From Paulinella micropora (lineage: Eukaryota > Cercozoa > Imbricatea > Euglyphida), in contig BJOX01000342.1 of assembly GCA_009731375.1 (NCBI GenBank), positions 529,471 through 593,470 of the forward strand: a DNA stretch of 64,000 nt, written 5' to 3'. The notes under the pieces are model-generated. The model did not search any database. It had not been told where the DNA came from and saw nothing but the letters and a program-made list of their open reading frames with translations. A program made the position numbers and the translations under genes. This document shows, piece by piece, positions 31,794 to 41,127 of the stretch; within the stretch, counting starts at the first letter, position 1, and each line of letters begins with the position of its first letter.

Positions 31794-34310
31794 GGTTACG
31801 AGCCTACCGCTACTAAGTTGACACTTAAGGTCCCCCACCTCCCGCCTCATGTCACTAAGTCGATAGAACACGCCTACGACTTTGACAACTTTCGCTGGTC
31901 TGCGTTGCAATTCTGCGAGGGAGTGGATCCCCGACTGCTGATTTTCTTGCGAGACCCGAACTCGCCCCTGACCAACGCTGAGCTGAAACTGCTAATAACC
32001 CCAGGTCCCCCACCTGCTCTGCCTGCTGTCGACCCTGATGCTGATCTGAGAATTGCTCTTGCTGGCATACCTGCTGCCCCAACATTTGCACAATTGGAAA
32101 ACTGTTTTTCCCCTGTACTGTCTTTGAAACTAAAAGTTAAAACCCGTTCAATAATTTCCGAGACTGTCTCTAACCATCCCGCCTTAGTTGCAATCCGATC
32201 CGCTGGTAGAGAACCACACCAAATGTGGCACGCTCTCATCAACGAATTCGGTCAATTAGGAACTATTAACACGGCTCAACTCCAGGCACAGCACGTTGCT
32301 GACGAACTGCGACCTGCTGAGGACGTTGAGGCGTGGATCAATAAGTTCAAATGGCGGCTAGAGAAAATCTCGGAAACACAAAACCTTGATGAGGGCTACA
32401 AATGCAACGAGCTCCTCATCAAACTGAACAAAGCAACACACATCAAGTTAGGTGAGAAAGCAAATGTCCGGTACTATACCCCGTTGAATGATGCAGATCG
32501 CCCAACGTTTCGCGAACTCTGCACATACATAAAATCATTAGTACAGTCGGATAAACTTACGCTTGACCTTGGCAAACTATCACTCAACAACAAACCCGAC
32601 AAGACACCGTTGTTCTACGCTCGAGACACACGTATCGAACGTAAAACAATAATCAAATGTCACTCTTGTCGTGGACCTCATCGAGTGAAAGATTGTCAAA
32701 ACAAATGCGTACCGCTTCCCCCTCCCCAAAAGTCGTGCGCCCAATATCCGTGGCATCGCCCATATGATTGCCCGATTCGGAGGGAAATTTACGGAAGCGG
32801 GCGTAGTCGCTCACGTTCTCGCAGCCCACGTCGCTCCTCAAGTCCGGGTCCTTCACGGCACAATCCCCGGAACCAGCGTGCAACGCAGCGAGGTAGATCA
32901 CCAACATCACACCGCGTCCACGTTGCACAAGAAGTCGAAGCCATAGATCAGGACACCTATGACGAAGACAAAGGCGATGAGTGTGATGATGGATGGTGCG
33001 GCATGATGCGAGACGTTGTTGATGTTGAGAGCGACACAGAGCCTGCAGAGAGTTATACGAATACAGAAGATGAGCAAGCCGAAGTAAAATTCCGCCTCCT
33101 ATTATCATCTTTTGAAAGACTACCTGTAGACTCCATGCCGGGGGCAATACTGTCACATTCTATTCCCCCCGCCATGCCAGCTCCACAAACAACATCTACC
33201 GCCCCAGTTGTAAATACTACAGACTCAATAGGCCAGTCACCTATTGAAGAAGTAGTAAGTACAGCTGCAGCGGCTGAACACCCACATAGACCAGCTAGCA
33301 CTACGTCAGAACCTAGTGGTTTTATGCACCCGCCTACTGAATTTGATCCGCTTTACGAAGGCGAAGCGCCGCTTCCGCAGGCCTTCGGCGTCGTAAATCC
33401 GCATCAAGATTTCATTAACACACCGGGTAATAGACCCGCTGACATACCTTGGGAAAGCTTAACTAGAGCTCAACAATTAGACGAAAACGACTTTCAAACG
33501 AAGCTGAACGTTTTCGTCTATATTCAAAAGCTCTACAGACAATTTGGGGAACCACAGGGGTATCCAGTGCCACCTCTCCACTGGCCACCCATCTGGAGAG
33601 TTGATGCACCAAAATCCTATGTCTTCCCGAGAGAAGACCCGTGGTACCCAAATGGAAAGCTTGTTAGTTTAAAACCTAAGCTAGAGTGGCTCACAGAGGA
33701 GATGATCACACCACTCAGCAGTTCAGGAAAGCCTATACCAGGTGACCCCTGGCATAGACCAGCAACAAAATGCGGAAAGGAACTTCCAGCAATACTTCGT
33801 TCGCCTGAAGTATTGCTTGAAACATCAGAATCCCATCCTGTTTTTCCTAACGCACCCGCTTTTTGGGCAGGCGATGTACACTTTGCATTCAACCATGCTA
33901 AGCTTGTTGAAATGGACTACTGGTCTTACCGGTTACGTTTCAACATCTTACCATCAGGTTGGCAAAGCAAGCCAAACATATGCAATCAATGCGTCTTATA
34001 TCATGATAATGGAATGATACCTATTGGCTTGCCTTCATCTCCGCCTCGCCCCCCAACTTTCTGCGAACACTGCGACAGACAGTACACACACAAACATAAA
34101 CTGTCTACCTGCAATGGATGTGGATGGGTAAAGTACTGCAATCAAACTTGTCAAAAGAATGTTTGGGCAGCACATTACCGATTCTGCCAATTCGCACGCA
34201 CGCCTGCGAACGCTAGCATGAGAACGCAGACAGCAAAAGACGTACTGCCTAGTTGCGGTATAGGCAGTGTTAACTACCGCTTCGCTCTATTCGATACCAA
34301 CGCCTTATGA
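31788..34310 (+). CDS. gag: Copia Gag polyprotein with zinc knuckle and MYND finger
   Basis: An 840-residue capsid protein. The first 260 residues are the helical Gag core. A zinc knuckle C-x2-C-x3-H-x4-C lies at about residues 291-303 (CHSCRGPHRVKDC), followed by an Arg/Ser-rich stretch (GRSRSRSRSPRR). Acidic and Pro-rich linkers come next. At the C-terminus (about residues 758-800) is a MYND-type zinc finger: CEHC, CNGC, YCNQTCQ and HYRFC in the right spacing. The frame is intact. It ends in TGA overlapping the pol ATG (ATGA). MYND fingers normally mediate protein-protein contacts; one in a copia Gag is unusual. Confidence 0.85.
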   Translation: MAGYEPTATKLTLKVPHLPPHVTKSIEHAYDFDNFRWSALQFCEGVDPRLLIFLRDPNSPLTNAELKLLITPGPPPALPAVDPDADLRIALAGIPAAPTFAQLENCFSPVLSLKLKVKTRSIISETVSNHPALVAIRSAGREPHQMWHALINEFGQLGTINTAQLQAQHVADELRPAEDVEAWINKFKWRLEKISETQNLDEGYKCNELLIKLNKATHIKLGEKANVRYYTPLNDADRPTFRELCTYIKSLVQSDKLTLDLGKLSLNNKPDKTPLFYARDTRIERKTIIKCHSCRGPHRVKDCQNKCVPLPPPQKSCAQYPWHRPYDCPIRREIYGSGRSRSRSRSPRRSSSPGPSRHNPRNQRATQRGRSPTSHRVHVAQEVEAIDQDTYDEDKGDECDDGWCGMMRDVVDVESDTEPAESYTNTEDEQAEVKFRLLLSSFERLPVDSMPGAILSHSIPPAMPAPQTTSTAPVVNTTDSIGQSPIEEVVSTAAAAEHPHRPASTTSEPSGFMHPPTEFDPLYEGEAPLPQAFGVVNPHQDFINTPGNRPADIPWESLTRAQQLDENDFQTKLNVFVYIQKLYRQFGEPQGYPVPPLHWPPIWRVDAPKSYVFPREDPWYPNGKLVSLKPKLEWLTEEMITPLSSSGKPIPGDPWHRPATKCGKELPAILRSPEVLLETSESHPVFPNAPAFWAGDVHFAFNHAKLVEMDYWSYRLRFNILPSGWQSKPNICNQCVLYHDNGMIPIGLPSSPPRPPTFCEHCDRQYTHKHKLSTCNGCGWVKYCNQTCQKNVWAAHYRFCQFARTPANASMRTQTAKDVLPSCGIGSVNYRFALFDTNAL
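31794..31808 (+). promoter_or_regulatory. Putative primer-binding site
   Basis: GGTTACGAGCC follows the 5' LTR directly. It resembles the internal initiator-tRNA-Met (anticodon region) primer site of Drosophila copia with one or two differences, rather than a tRNA 3' end. It overlaps the gag coding sequence. Assignment is by position and similarity only. Confidence 0.45.
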
Positions 34311-37300
34311 GTTACGAAATTATTCCCACTGGGGAACAATCTCTGCAAATAGCTGCGAAACGGCCGCTCTCGATAGAAGGAGAAGCCATCCGCGCTATGT
34401 TCCGGCGACTGGCTGGATTCCCCACATACGATCCAGTCAAAGGCAATATGATCCTTATTCAAGGAAATATAGACATCAATGAGCGTCTTCGACAGGATCC
34501 ATACCGCCAGATCAAGCCGTGTACGATGGTCTTCTTCGACCCATCTCAAACGCCGGAGGTCAACCCTACAACCACAGACAACAACAGTCAATGTTTGCTT
34601 GGCTCCGCACCAAACATTCATACTGTTTTTGACTCTGGAACAAATCGAACAATCGTTCATCCAAAATCATCGATTGATCATGTGACCACCGGCCCCGCAG
34701 CACATCTGTCAGGCATATCAGCCGAAACCATACAAATTACTAAGAAGGCAACATTTCATTGGGAGACAGTACCAGGAGAAGGTAGCGCGTCTAGCTTCCT
34801 CCTCCCTGACTCCCTGATAGCCGATAGCACGCCTTACTCATTGGTTTCACCTGGCATATTAGACAACAAGCATGGGTACGCAACCATCTTCCAAAATAAT
34901 CAAGCTATAGTCTTACACCACTCCATCAACATTGACCCTAGCTTGATCAAGATTAGAGGAAGAATGATGCCCAACTTGCTTTATCGTTCAGACACAAGAG
35001 ATGACACACCACTTGACCCCAACAGACGGTTTTTCCCACAGTCACAAACACAAACACACAACGACAACAAAGACGTCAAGGTCAACTTCAGTGTCAATCG
35101 CAAAGCTAGCAAACAGTCCATCTCAGCATTAGAGGCACATAGACTAAGCGGTCATGGCATGGCAAAGGCTATGAAACAAGTAGCAGCAGCACTAGGCAGA
35201 ACAATCAAAGATCCCCATTGGGAGACTAAACTTGCTCACCTCTGCCATGCATGCACTCTTAGCTCACCTCGCAAGCTTCCTTTCTTCACAGACCATGAAC
35301 TTCTGGACCAACAGTTCAAAACTTTTGAAGCAATCTGCATGGATTTCAAGGGTCCCAAGTATACAGTATCGCTGCAAGGCAATTACTATATACTTTTGAT
35401 CCTTGAGACCAAAGGCAAATTCGCCTTCAAAATTTATCTTCCTTCAAGGAAGGCACAACTTTACCTCCCATGGGTGGTCAAGGTGTTTGCCTTCTTTGAA
35501 AGACAGACCGGCGTGAAGATTAAGCAAGTCAGGTTAGATGGCGAGTTTATCTCTTCTGGCCTTGTTGAACATTGCAACAACAAAGGAATTATTATGAAGC
35601 GCACCCCACCGGGCGAGCCTCGTCTTAATTCCATTGCCGAACGCGATTTTCAAACAGGCACGAAACGAGCTAACGCAATCATGCTCGACGCAAAATTCCC
35701 CAACAATTTATGGGAAGAATGCGAAAGAGCTGAACATGCAATACGGATGATCACCCCGCAATCATCCGGAAAATACAAAGGACAATCTCCTTATGAGGTC
35801 ACCCTCAAAAGGAAATTCCCTTTGGATTTCTTGCGTCCAGTCGGTTGCTTAGCATTCGTTCGTGTGCAAAAAGGCTTAAACAGACCAATGGCACAACCGG
35901 GATCACTTACAGGCTTCAACATTTTTCGCCGCCTTTACCGGGTTTTGGTAAAAGGGACAGCAAAAATTGTTGAAGCCCGAAACGTGAAGTTTGACATATG
36001 GGAAAGAGGGCACACAGCAAAAGTGTTGCAGCGACCTTGGGAGTTTGACAACCCTCCCATTCCTCAACCCAACCCTTTCCCCAACGAACTCACCCAAACG
36101 GTCGACCAAAAGGTTCGCATAAAAACGGACCCGACACAGTCCGGAAACGCCCCCGGTCTGCCAACCTTTCAGCTCAATGACGACGACGACGATAACGGGT
36201 ACCAGTCGCTCGACGACCAACCGGTACCACCACCCCAACCACCCCCACAACGGCCCCAGCTTGAAGAAGAAGAACACACGGTCGTCAGGCAAAGACGACC
36301 CCCATCATCTTCACAGCTAAATTTACGTGGTTCGGTTGGACCAAATGTCCGTCGTTCATTACGCTTTGCAGCCAGTTCCAGTGGAAACAGGTCAAACGCT
36401 AGCCACAGACTTGGTTCCCCTTCGTCCCCTGCTAACGGTCTGCTTGCCCCACGCGACATCAACGGCAACATATCATCAAGCAACATCATAGCAACACAAA
36501 GAGAGAGAAAGCAAACACCTGCAAACCACCCCACTCATCATGTTAGCCTAGCTCATGATAGTCAGGCTGCTGCTTTCTTTGATGTCGCTGCGGCATGCAA
36601 CCTCGAGCATAGCGAGACAGACCTAGCGGATTTGCAACAGGATGCTTACGAAGAACAAACATATGACGAGCCCTTTTGTTTCTTTACACGTGCATTGCGA
36701 ATACCACAAAAGGAAATACACCAACATCCTGAAGTGGTTGCAGCACGCAGGAAAGAAATTGAAGGCCTCTTCAAGGCTGGATGTTTTCGTTGGGTTCCCA
36801 GAGCTAACGCCTATCGTGACAAAATCAAACCAATCCATACCGGATTTGTTGATGCTGTCAAGATAGACGAAGCAACTGGAAATCATAAGTTCAAGAGTAG
36901 ACTTGTCCTGTTTGGTAACCTCATGAGTCCGTTCAGTCATTACTCACCTTATGATAAGTCAGCACCTGTATGCTCCCACATGGTCATGCTTACCGTCTTG
37001 TCGCTCACAGCAGCACTTGGCTTTGATTTTGTTGTCATTGACTTCACGCAAGCATATAGTCAGGCAGACATGATTGACATTGTATATGCCATCGCACCCG
37101 ACGATTTCGAGGATTTCCGTGATCCCGAAAAGCCGGAGGATGACATACTACAAGTCCTCAAAGCTCTGTATGGCTCACCTCAGGCAGGTCGTCGTTGGCA
37201 CGACAAGGTAGCACGAAAGTTACGTAAGTTAGGTTACACACAGTCAACCATCGATGCTTGTCTGTTCTTCCTGCAATGCAAAGAAGAGAACTGTCCCCCG

Positions 37301-38425
37301 GTTTTTACTAAAGACCCATCGTCCATGCCATGGATCCTATTAGTAAGAACCGACGACGTTCTCACTTTCTACAAACACCACTCTCAGGTAGCCATTCTTT
37401 GCAAAGGCTTAACGAAAGAACAGCTTGTATTCACAGTACACGAAAAGGCCAAAGTCTTTTGTGGGATTCAATTCAAACGAACGCCCACTGGCCTTCTCGT
37501 TCACCAGCGTGCATACACTCGTAGCCTCTTGGATGATCATGGCTTCTCACAAGCCAACCCTGTGCCTACTCCGGCCACCGTCCAAGAGCCGACTGCAGCC
37601 GCTGAAGACGCCTTCTTGCGTAAATGGTCACTCCCTACCCTAACAGGTGAATGTTCATGGCTAGCAACCCAAACACGCCCAGACATATCATTTGCCACCA
37701 ACAACATGTCCGTATACTCACATCATGAGCCAGGTGTAGCTTACAGTTTGTGCACCCGGATCTTTCGCTACCTTCAAGATGGGGAACGCGGCTTGTTCTA
37801 CCCGTACAACACGGACCTCTCCAGACTCCGTCTCGCACACTGGTCCGACGCGACGCTGGGTAGCTGCAAATTCACCAAGCGATCGCGCACCGGCGAGCTA
37901 CACGAATTGACCGGCCCCGTGCATTGGGAAAGCAAACGCCAGACTACCGTGGCTACATCGACCCAGATCTCCGAAACCATGGCTATGTCCAATACCGCGC
38001 GCACCGCTATCGCGCTCCAGCATTTGCTAATCTCCGAGCTACGAGCACCGATTAATTTACCAACTCCCTTACTTGCTGACAACCGGGGAGCTATCACCTC
38101 GTCCTCCAATGGAATGGGAAGCCCGCGCGCACGTCATCTGGACCTGCGCCATCACTACATCGTCGAAGTAGTCCGAGAAGGCCGACTGACGCCCCGATAC
38201 GTCAACACTACTCAAAACAGGGCGGATATCTTTACGAAAGCCCTCCCCGCACCGGCCCATCGCACGTTCATCGACCAGATCACCGTGCCCCTCGCTTCAT
38301 GCATGGCCGACGATGAAGACGCCCCGGCAAGACTCTTTCGATCCGATGCGCTCAGCCCAACCCTCAGCCAGTACGTTGTTCGTGCTCGAAAGCGCAAAGG
38401 CAAAAAGTCGAAGCAAGTCGAGTAA
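34307..38425 (+). CDS. pol: Copia Pol polyprotein (protease, integrase, RT, RNase H)
   Basis: 1372 residues, no stops. Aspartic protease motif FDSGTNR at about 110. Integrase HHCC zinc region (HRLSGHG, then CHAC) at about 275-315, with catalytic residues in MDFKG (~344), RLDGEF (~409) and NSIAERDF (~443). Reverse transcriptase with KSRLVLFGN, VVIDFTQAYSQAD, ALYGSPQAGRRWHD and LVRTDDVLTF (~1015), where the usual YVDD box reads RTDD. RNase H with WSDAT, ISETMAMS, LADNRGA and NRADIFTKAL. Pol is a separate frame (-1 relative to gag) starting at an ATG that overlaps the gag stop, so translation may depend on reinitiation. Confidence 0.93.
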   Translation: MSYEIIPTGEQSLQIAAKRPLSIEGEAIRAMFRRLAGFPTYDPVKGNMILIQGNIDINERLRQDPYRQIKPCTMVFFDPSQTPEVNPTTTDNNSQCLLGSAPNIHTVFDSGTNRTIVHPKSSIDHVTTGPAAHLSGISAETIQITKKATFHWETVPGEGSASSFLLPDSLIADSTPYSLVSPGILDNKHGYATIFQNNQAIVLHHSINIDPSLIKIRGRMMPNLLYRSDTRDDTPLDPNRRFFPQSQTQTHNDNKDVKVNFSVNRKASKQSISALEAHRLSGHGMAKAMKQVAAALGRTIKDPHWETKLAHLCHACTLSSPRKLPFFTDHELLDQQFKTFEAICMDFKGPKYTVSLQGNYYILLILETKGKFAFKIYLPSRKAQLYLPWVVKVFAFFERQTGVKIKQVRLDGEFISSGLVEHCNNKGIIMKRTPPGEPRLNSIAERDFQTGTKRANAIMLDAKFPNNLWEECERAEHAIRMITPQSSGKYKGQSPYEVTLKRKFPLDFLRPVGCLAFVRVQKGLNRPMAQPGSLTGFNIFRRLYRVLVKGTAKIVEARNVKFDIWERGHTAKVLQRPWEFDNPPIPQPNPFPNELTQTVDQKVRIKTDPTQSGNAPGLPTFQLNDDDDDNGYQSLDDQPVPPPQPPPQRPQLEEEEHTVVRQRRPPSSSQLNLRGSVGPNVRRSLRFAASSSGNRSNASHRLGSPSSPANGLLAPRDINGNISSSNIIATQRERKQTPANHPTHHVSLAHDSQAAAFFDVAAACNLEHSETDLADLQQDAYEEQTYDEPFCFFTRALRIPQKEIHQHPEVVAARRKEIEGLFKAGCFRWVPRANAYRDKIKPIHTGFVDAVKIDEATGNHKFKSRLVLFGNLMSPFSHYSPYDKSAPVCSHMVMLTVLSLTAALGFDFVVIDFTQAYSQADMIDIVYAIAPDDFEDFRDPEKPEDDILQVLKALYGSPQAGRRWHDKVARKLRKLGYTQSTIDACLFFLQCKEENCPPVFTKDPSSMPWILLVRTDDVLTFYKHHSQVAILCKGLTKEQLVFTVHEKAKVFCGIQFKRTPTGLLVHQRAYTRSLLDDHGFSQANPVPTPATVQEPTAAAEDAFLRKWSLPTLTGECSWLATQTRPDISFATNNMSVYSHHEPGVAYSLCTRIFRYLQDGERGLFYPYNTDLSRLRLAHWSDATLGSCKFTKRSRTGELHELTGPVHWESKRQTTVATSTQISETMAMSNTARTAIALQHLLISELRAPINLPTPLLADNRGAITSSSNGMGSPRARHLDLRHHYIVEVVREGRLTPRYVNTTQNRADIFTKALPAPAHRTFIDQITVPLASCMADDEDAPARLFRSDALSPTLSQYVVRARKRKGKKSKQVE

Positions 38426-38846
38426 GTTCGTACCAAGTAATGTTATTCAGAGCGTTCAAAAGACAATTTCTAATTTTTTTGTACAACGCTCTTCGCCGTT
38501 CAATTATACTGATGACTGTAGCGACTTTGTCGCAAATTTATAGAATTGACATTTTGTATGTCTATAATCTACTATCCTCAGTAGAATAAAGCTAATAGGG
38601 ACAATTAATCCGACATCGCGCTAATGCGCTTCGTAAATCCTAACAAGTCAGAATTTTTTTTTGAGTTATGCATGTCATGCTCATATTTATTCTTGCACAT
38701 TAATGATAATTTTTCCATATATGATAATTTCTACTTTCCCCTCACGAACATATTTACACATAACTATGTATAAATCATACTGGCCTCTCCGCCACCGCAA
38801 ATGTTCATGATGATATTTCCATGGCGGATATATTGTCCGGGGGGAG
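38426..38846 (+). promoter_or_regulatory. Copia 3' untranslated region with polypurine tract
   Basis: About 420 non-coding bases between the pol stop and the 3' LTR. It ends in CCGGGGGGAG (38838-38846), a good polypurine tract for plus-strand priming. No other gene is seen in it. Confidence 0.75.
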
Positions 38847-39417
38847 TGTTATCATTATATATTCATATAATTATAGTTCTTCGGATATCCCTTCAAGTTG
38901 TAGTTTACACATCAGTAAAAGATAAAATAATTTCTACTTCAAGTCCGAAGTTAAATCATTTTATTCAAGTTTATATATAATCATTTATATTATCTATATT
39001 TACCGTTAATTACAGTAACGACCGGCAATAATGTTTTTCATATCACTTCCAATATATTACCATTTAACATTGTCAATTTCATTTCTGTCAACTAACAATA
39101 TTTAACGAATCTACCGGCCAGAATTCCCTGTAACTTCTTCCCTCATTACACCTAATTCATGGGATGATTTGCCTAATCATATGATTGCACGACAGTGCGA
39201 TCCATGTTACTTAAAGGTTATATAATACGTATCTAGCACGCGATGATACGTATCGATAGAACCGCATTCACATGATAGACAAATCGGTTTCCGTATCTTG
39301 TCGAGATCACTAATTAAACTGCTGTAGGTATCTGAAGTACTGTTTGATGCCGGGATGAGGGATTATTAAGTCTGTTCCGTACCTTATCTTTAATTAAGTG
39401 GATACATAGTTATGGCA
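38847..39417 (+). repeat. 3' LTR of copia element
   Basis: 571 bases, same length as the 5' LTR and one substitution apart. Followed by GCTAACGGCTC, which resumes the interrupted element 2. Confidence 0.95.
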
Positions 39418-39892
39418 GCTAACGGCTCTCCTCTTTATTTCGCAAACAAACAATACAGAAAGCAATTATAAGCAAATAAACCTTAGTATTCAAAGTTATC
39501 CACAATAAGAAAAACGGAAAAATAAACTCAAAACATAAAAACAAATCATTATTCACATCAACCATTGTAATAAAATAAGAAATCATAAAACAACATCACA
39601 TAAGCCACCAACCACCTCACAAAGCAACTAATCACAGAGATCCGCCAAAAAATTAAGCCATCCAAAAATTAAAAAAGGCAATCACACCACACACCAAAAA
39701 AACCGATAAATTCTAGATTCTCGAAGACAACATCAAAGTTTTCATCCACCTAAAAAAGGAAAAATAAAATATCAAACCACGAATAAAAGGAAGAAGAAAC
39801 TGCTCACGCACCTCACAGAAAACTAGAAAAATGTTTTTTTTTTGTTTTCGCATTTCTTGTCATTTTTGGATTTCTTTCATTTCTTCAAAGAG
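39418..39892 (+). other. Subterminal non-coding region of element 2
   Basis: AT-rich, with A-rich and CACATAAGCC-type sequence. No coding frame. It corresponds in position to the terminal-repeat interior of elements 1 and 3 but does not visibly align with them. Confidence 0.5.
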
Positions 39893-40424
39893 ATGAGCGA
39901 TAGTGAGAGTGTTGATAAAGCGAGTAGGGAGGAGACTAAGGATTGGGATGAATATTATGAAGACAAATCAGAATCAGTAGTCAAAAGAGATAAGAGAATG
40001 ATTGAAGATAAAATTGAAATACATAAGAATAAAAAAAAGTGAAATAGAAAACATAATAGATGAACTATACTCTCGCTTAAATTCAGTTGATGAAAGATTG
40101 GAAGTTATTGAAGAGATCAATAAAAGGAAAGAAAAAATAAATAAAGCAAAACGAAAGAGAAAGAGAAATGAGGATAATAAAAAGAAAGAAATGAAGTTGC
40201 TTGATAGTTGGCTTCTAGCAAAGAAACAGATATTATCTTTGAAGGAAGAAGAATATGCCAGAAATTTGAGTGAAAACGGAAAATCTTTTGAAGATGTATT
40301 ATTTGAATGCAATACATATCAAAAGAGAATTCAAATAACTGAGTTGTCTTATTTGTGCTGTGTGGTGCCTGCATACCCGCTCACCTCTCCTAAATCAAAA
40401 CGGCACACACACAAGACGATATAA
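39893..40424 (+). pseudogene. Small coiled-coil protein, element 2 (frameshifted)
   Basis: Starts MSDSESVDKASREETKDWDE. The shared pattern D-W-x-E-Y-Y-x-D-K-x-E-S appears here and at 57712. After HKNKKK an extra A in an A8 run (about 40031-40038) gives a stop; one base fewer restores a long coiled coil (RLNSVDERLEVIEEINKRKE) and the conserved C-terminal LLDSWLLAKKQILSLKEEE. This may be true decay or a homopolymer sequencing error. Function unknown. Confidence 0.6.
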
Positions 40425-40552
40425 CCCATTTGTTTTTGGTAGTCAAAAACAAAAATATCAGTAAAAAGCACATAATAGACATATAAATAATTAGAACGGC
40501 TCTTAGGCACTACCCACATATGCGTTTTGTGCTTTTGATATGTGGGTAGGTG

Positions 40553-41098
40553 ATGGAGCATCGGCCGAGAAGGGCGAGACAACAGCCAGAACATCAGGAA
40601 GGAGAGCATGAACCAGCACAACCTGCGCTACCAGTTCAACCCGAACCAGTTCATCCAGTTCAACCTGCTCAACCCGCTCAACAGGCTCAACAAGTTCAAA
40701 TGAATGCGCTTGAAGAAGGGGTTAGGAGAATAAGCGTTCGTGCAGAACTTGGGATAAAGAAAGGAGCGAAGAAGGGTTCTCGCGTTGGAAGACCGCCAGG
40801 GGCTGTTGCAGTTCCTATCGTCAGCCAATTCCCCTACTACTATGTTCTTAACAAGGAAGGTGGATATGCTGATTTCTGGTCGGAAAACGCGGAAGGCCGA
40901 ACGGCTGTTGAATTACATCTTTTCAATTCTGAAATGAAAGCAGGTCAAGTACCAGATTACCGCATAGTCGTCTATGCTGACAACTCTGTCAGGCTCTTTC
41001 GTCTTATGGATAACGTTGTAAGAATTAGCGCATATCACAACCTTGAGATATTAACCATATGCAAGGCTTATTTGCGCGATCCTGAACCAGAGGCATAA
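40553..41098 (+). CDS. Small protein of the spliced-gene family, element 2 (no intron)
   Basis: An open frame of 181 residues from ATG 40553, directly after a GGGTAG/GTG acceptor-like site as in the other copies. The N-terminus is Pro/Gln/Ala-rich with PVQPEPVHPVQPAQPAQQ repeats. The C-terminal domain includes FPYYYVLNKEGGYADFWSEN, GQVPDYRIVVYADNSVRLFR and LMDNVVRIS. The last motif aligns with KGQVAEIFVVEFTDGSLKLF at 61720-61790 and more weakly with 28800 and 58720. Unlike its relatives it has no intron in the Pro-rich part. Family unknown. Confidence 0.65.
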   Translation: MEHRPRRARQQPEHQEGEHEPAQPALPVQPEPVHPVQPAQPAQQAQQVQMNALEEGVRRISVRAELGIKKGAKKGSRVGRPPGAVAVPIVSQFPYYYVLNKEGGYADFWSENAEGRTAVELHLFNSEMKAGQVPDYRIVVYADNSVRLFRLMDNVVRISAYHNLEILTICKAYLRDPEPEA

Positions 41099-41127
41099 AA
41101 ACATATTGTTATGATTGTGTAATTAAA

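Larger units (their letters stand above)
31223..39417 (+). mobile_element. Ty1/copia LTR retrotransposon, full length
   Basis: An 8195-base element with two 571-base LTRs (TG...CA) that differ at a single position, intact gag and pol frames, a putative primer-binding site and a polypurine tract. Flanks are TCTAA on the left and GCTAA on the right, a near-perfect 5-base target duplication. Domain order in pol (protease, integrase, RT, RNase H) is that of Ty1/copia. Near-identical LTRs mean a recent insertion. It may still be mobile. Confidence 0.93.
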
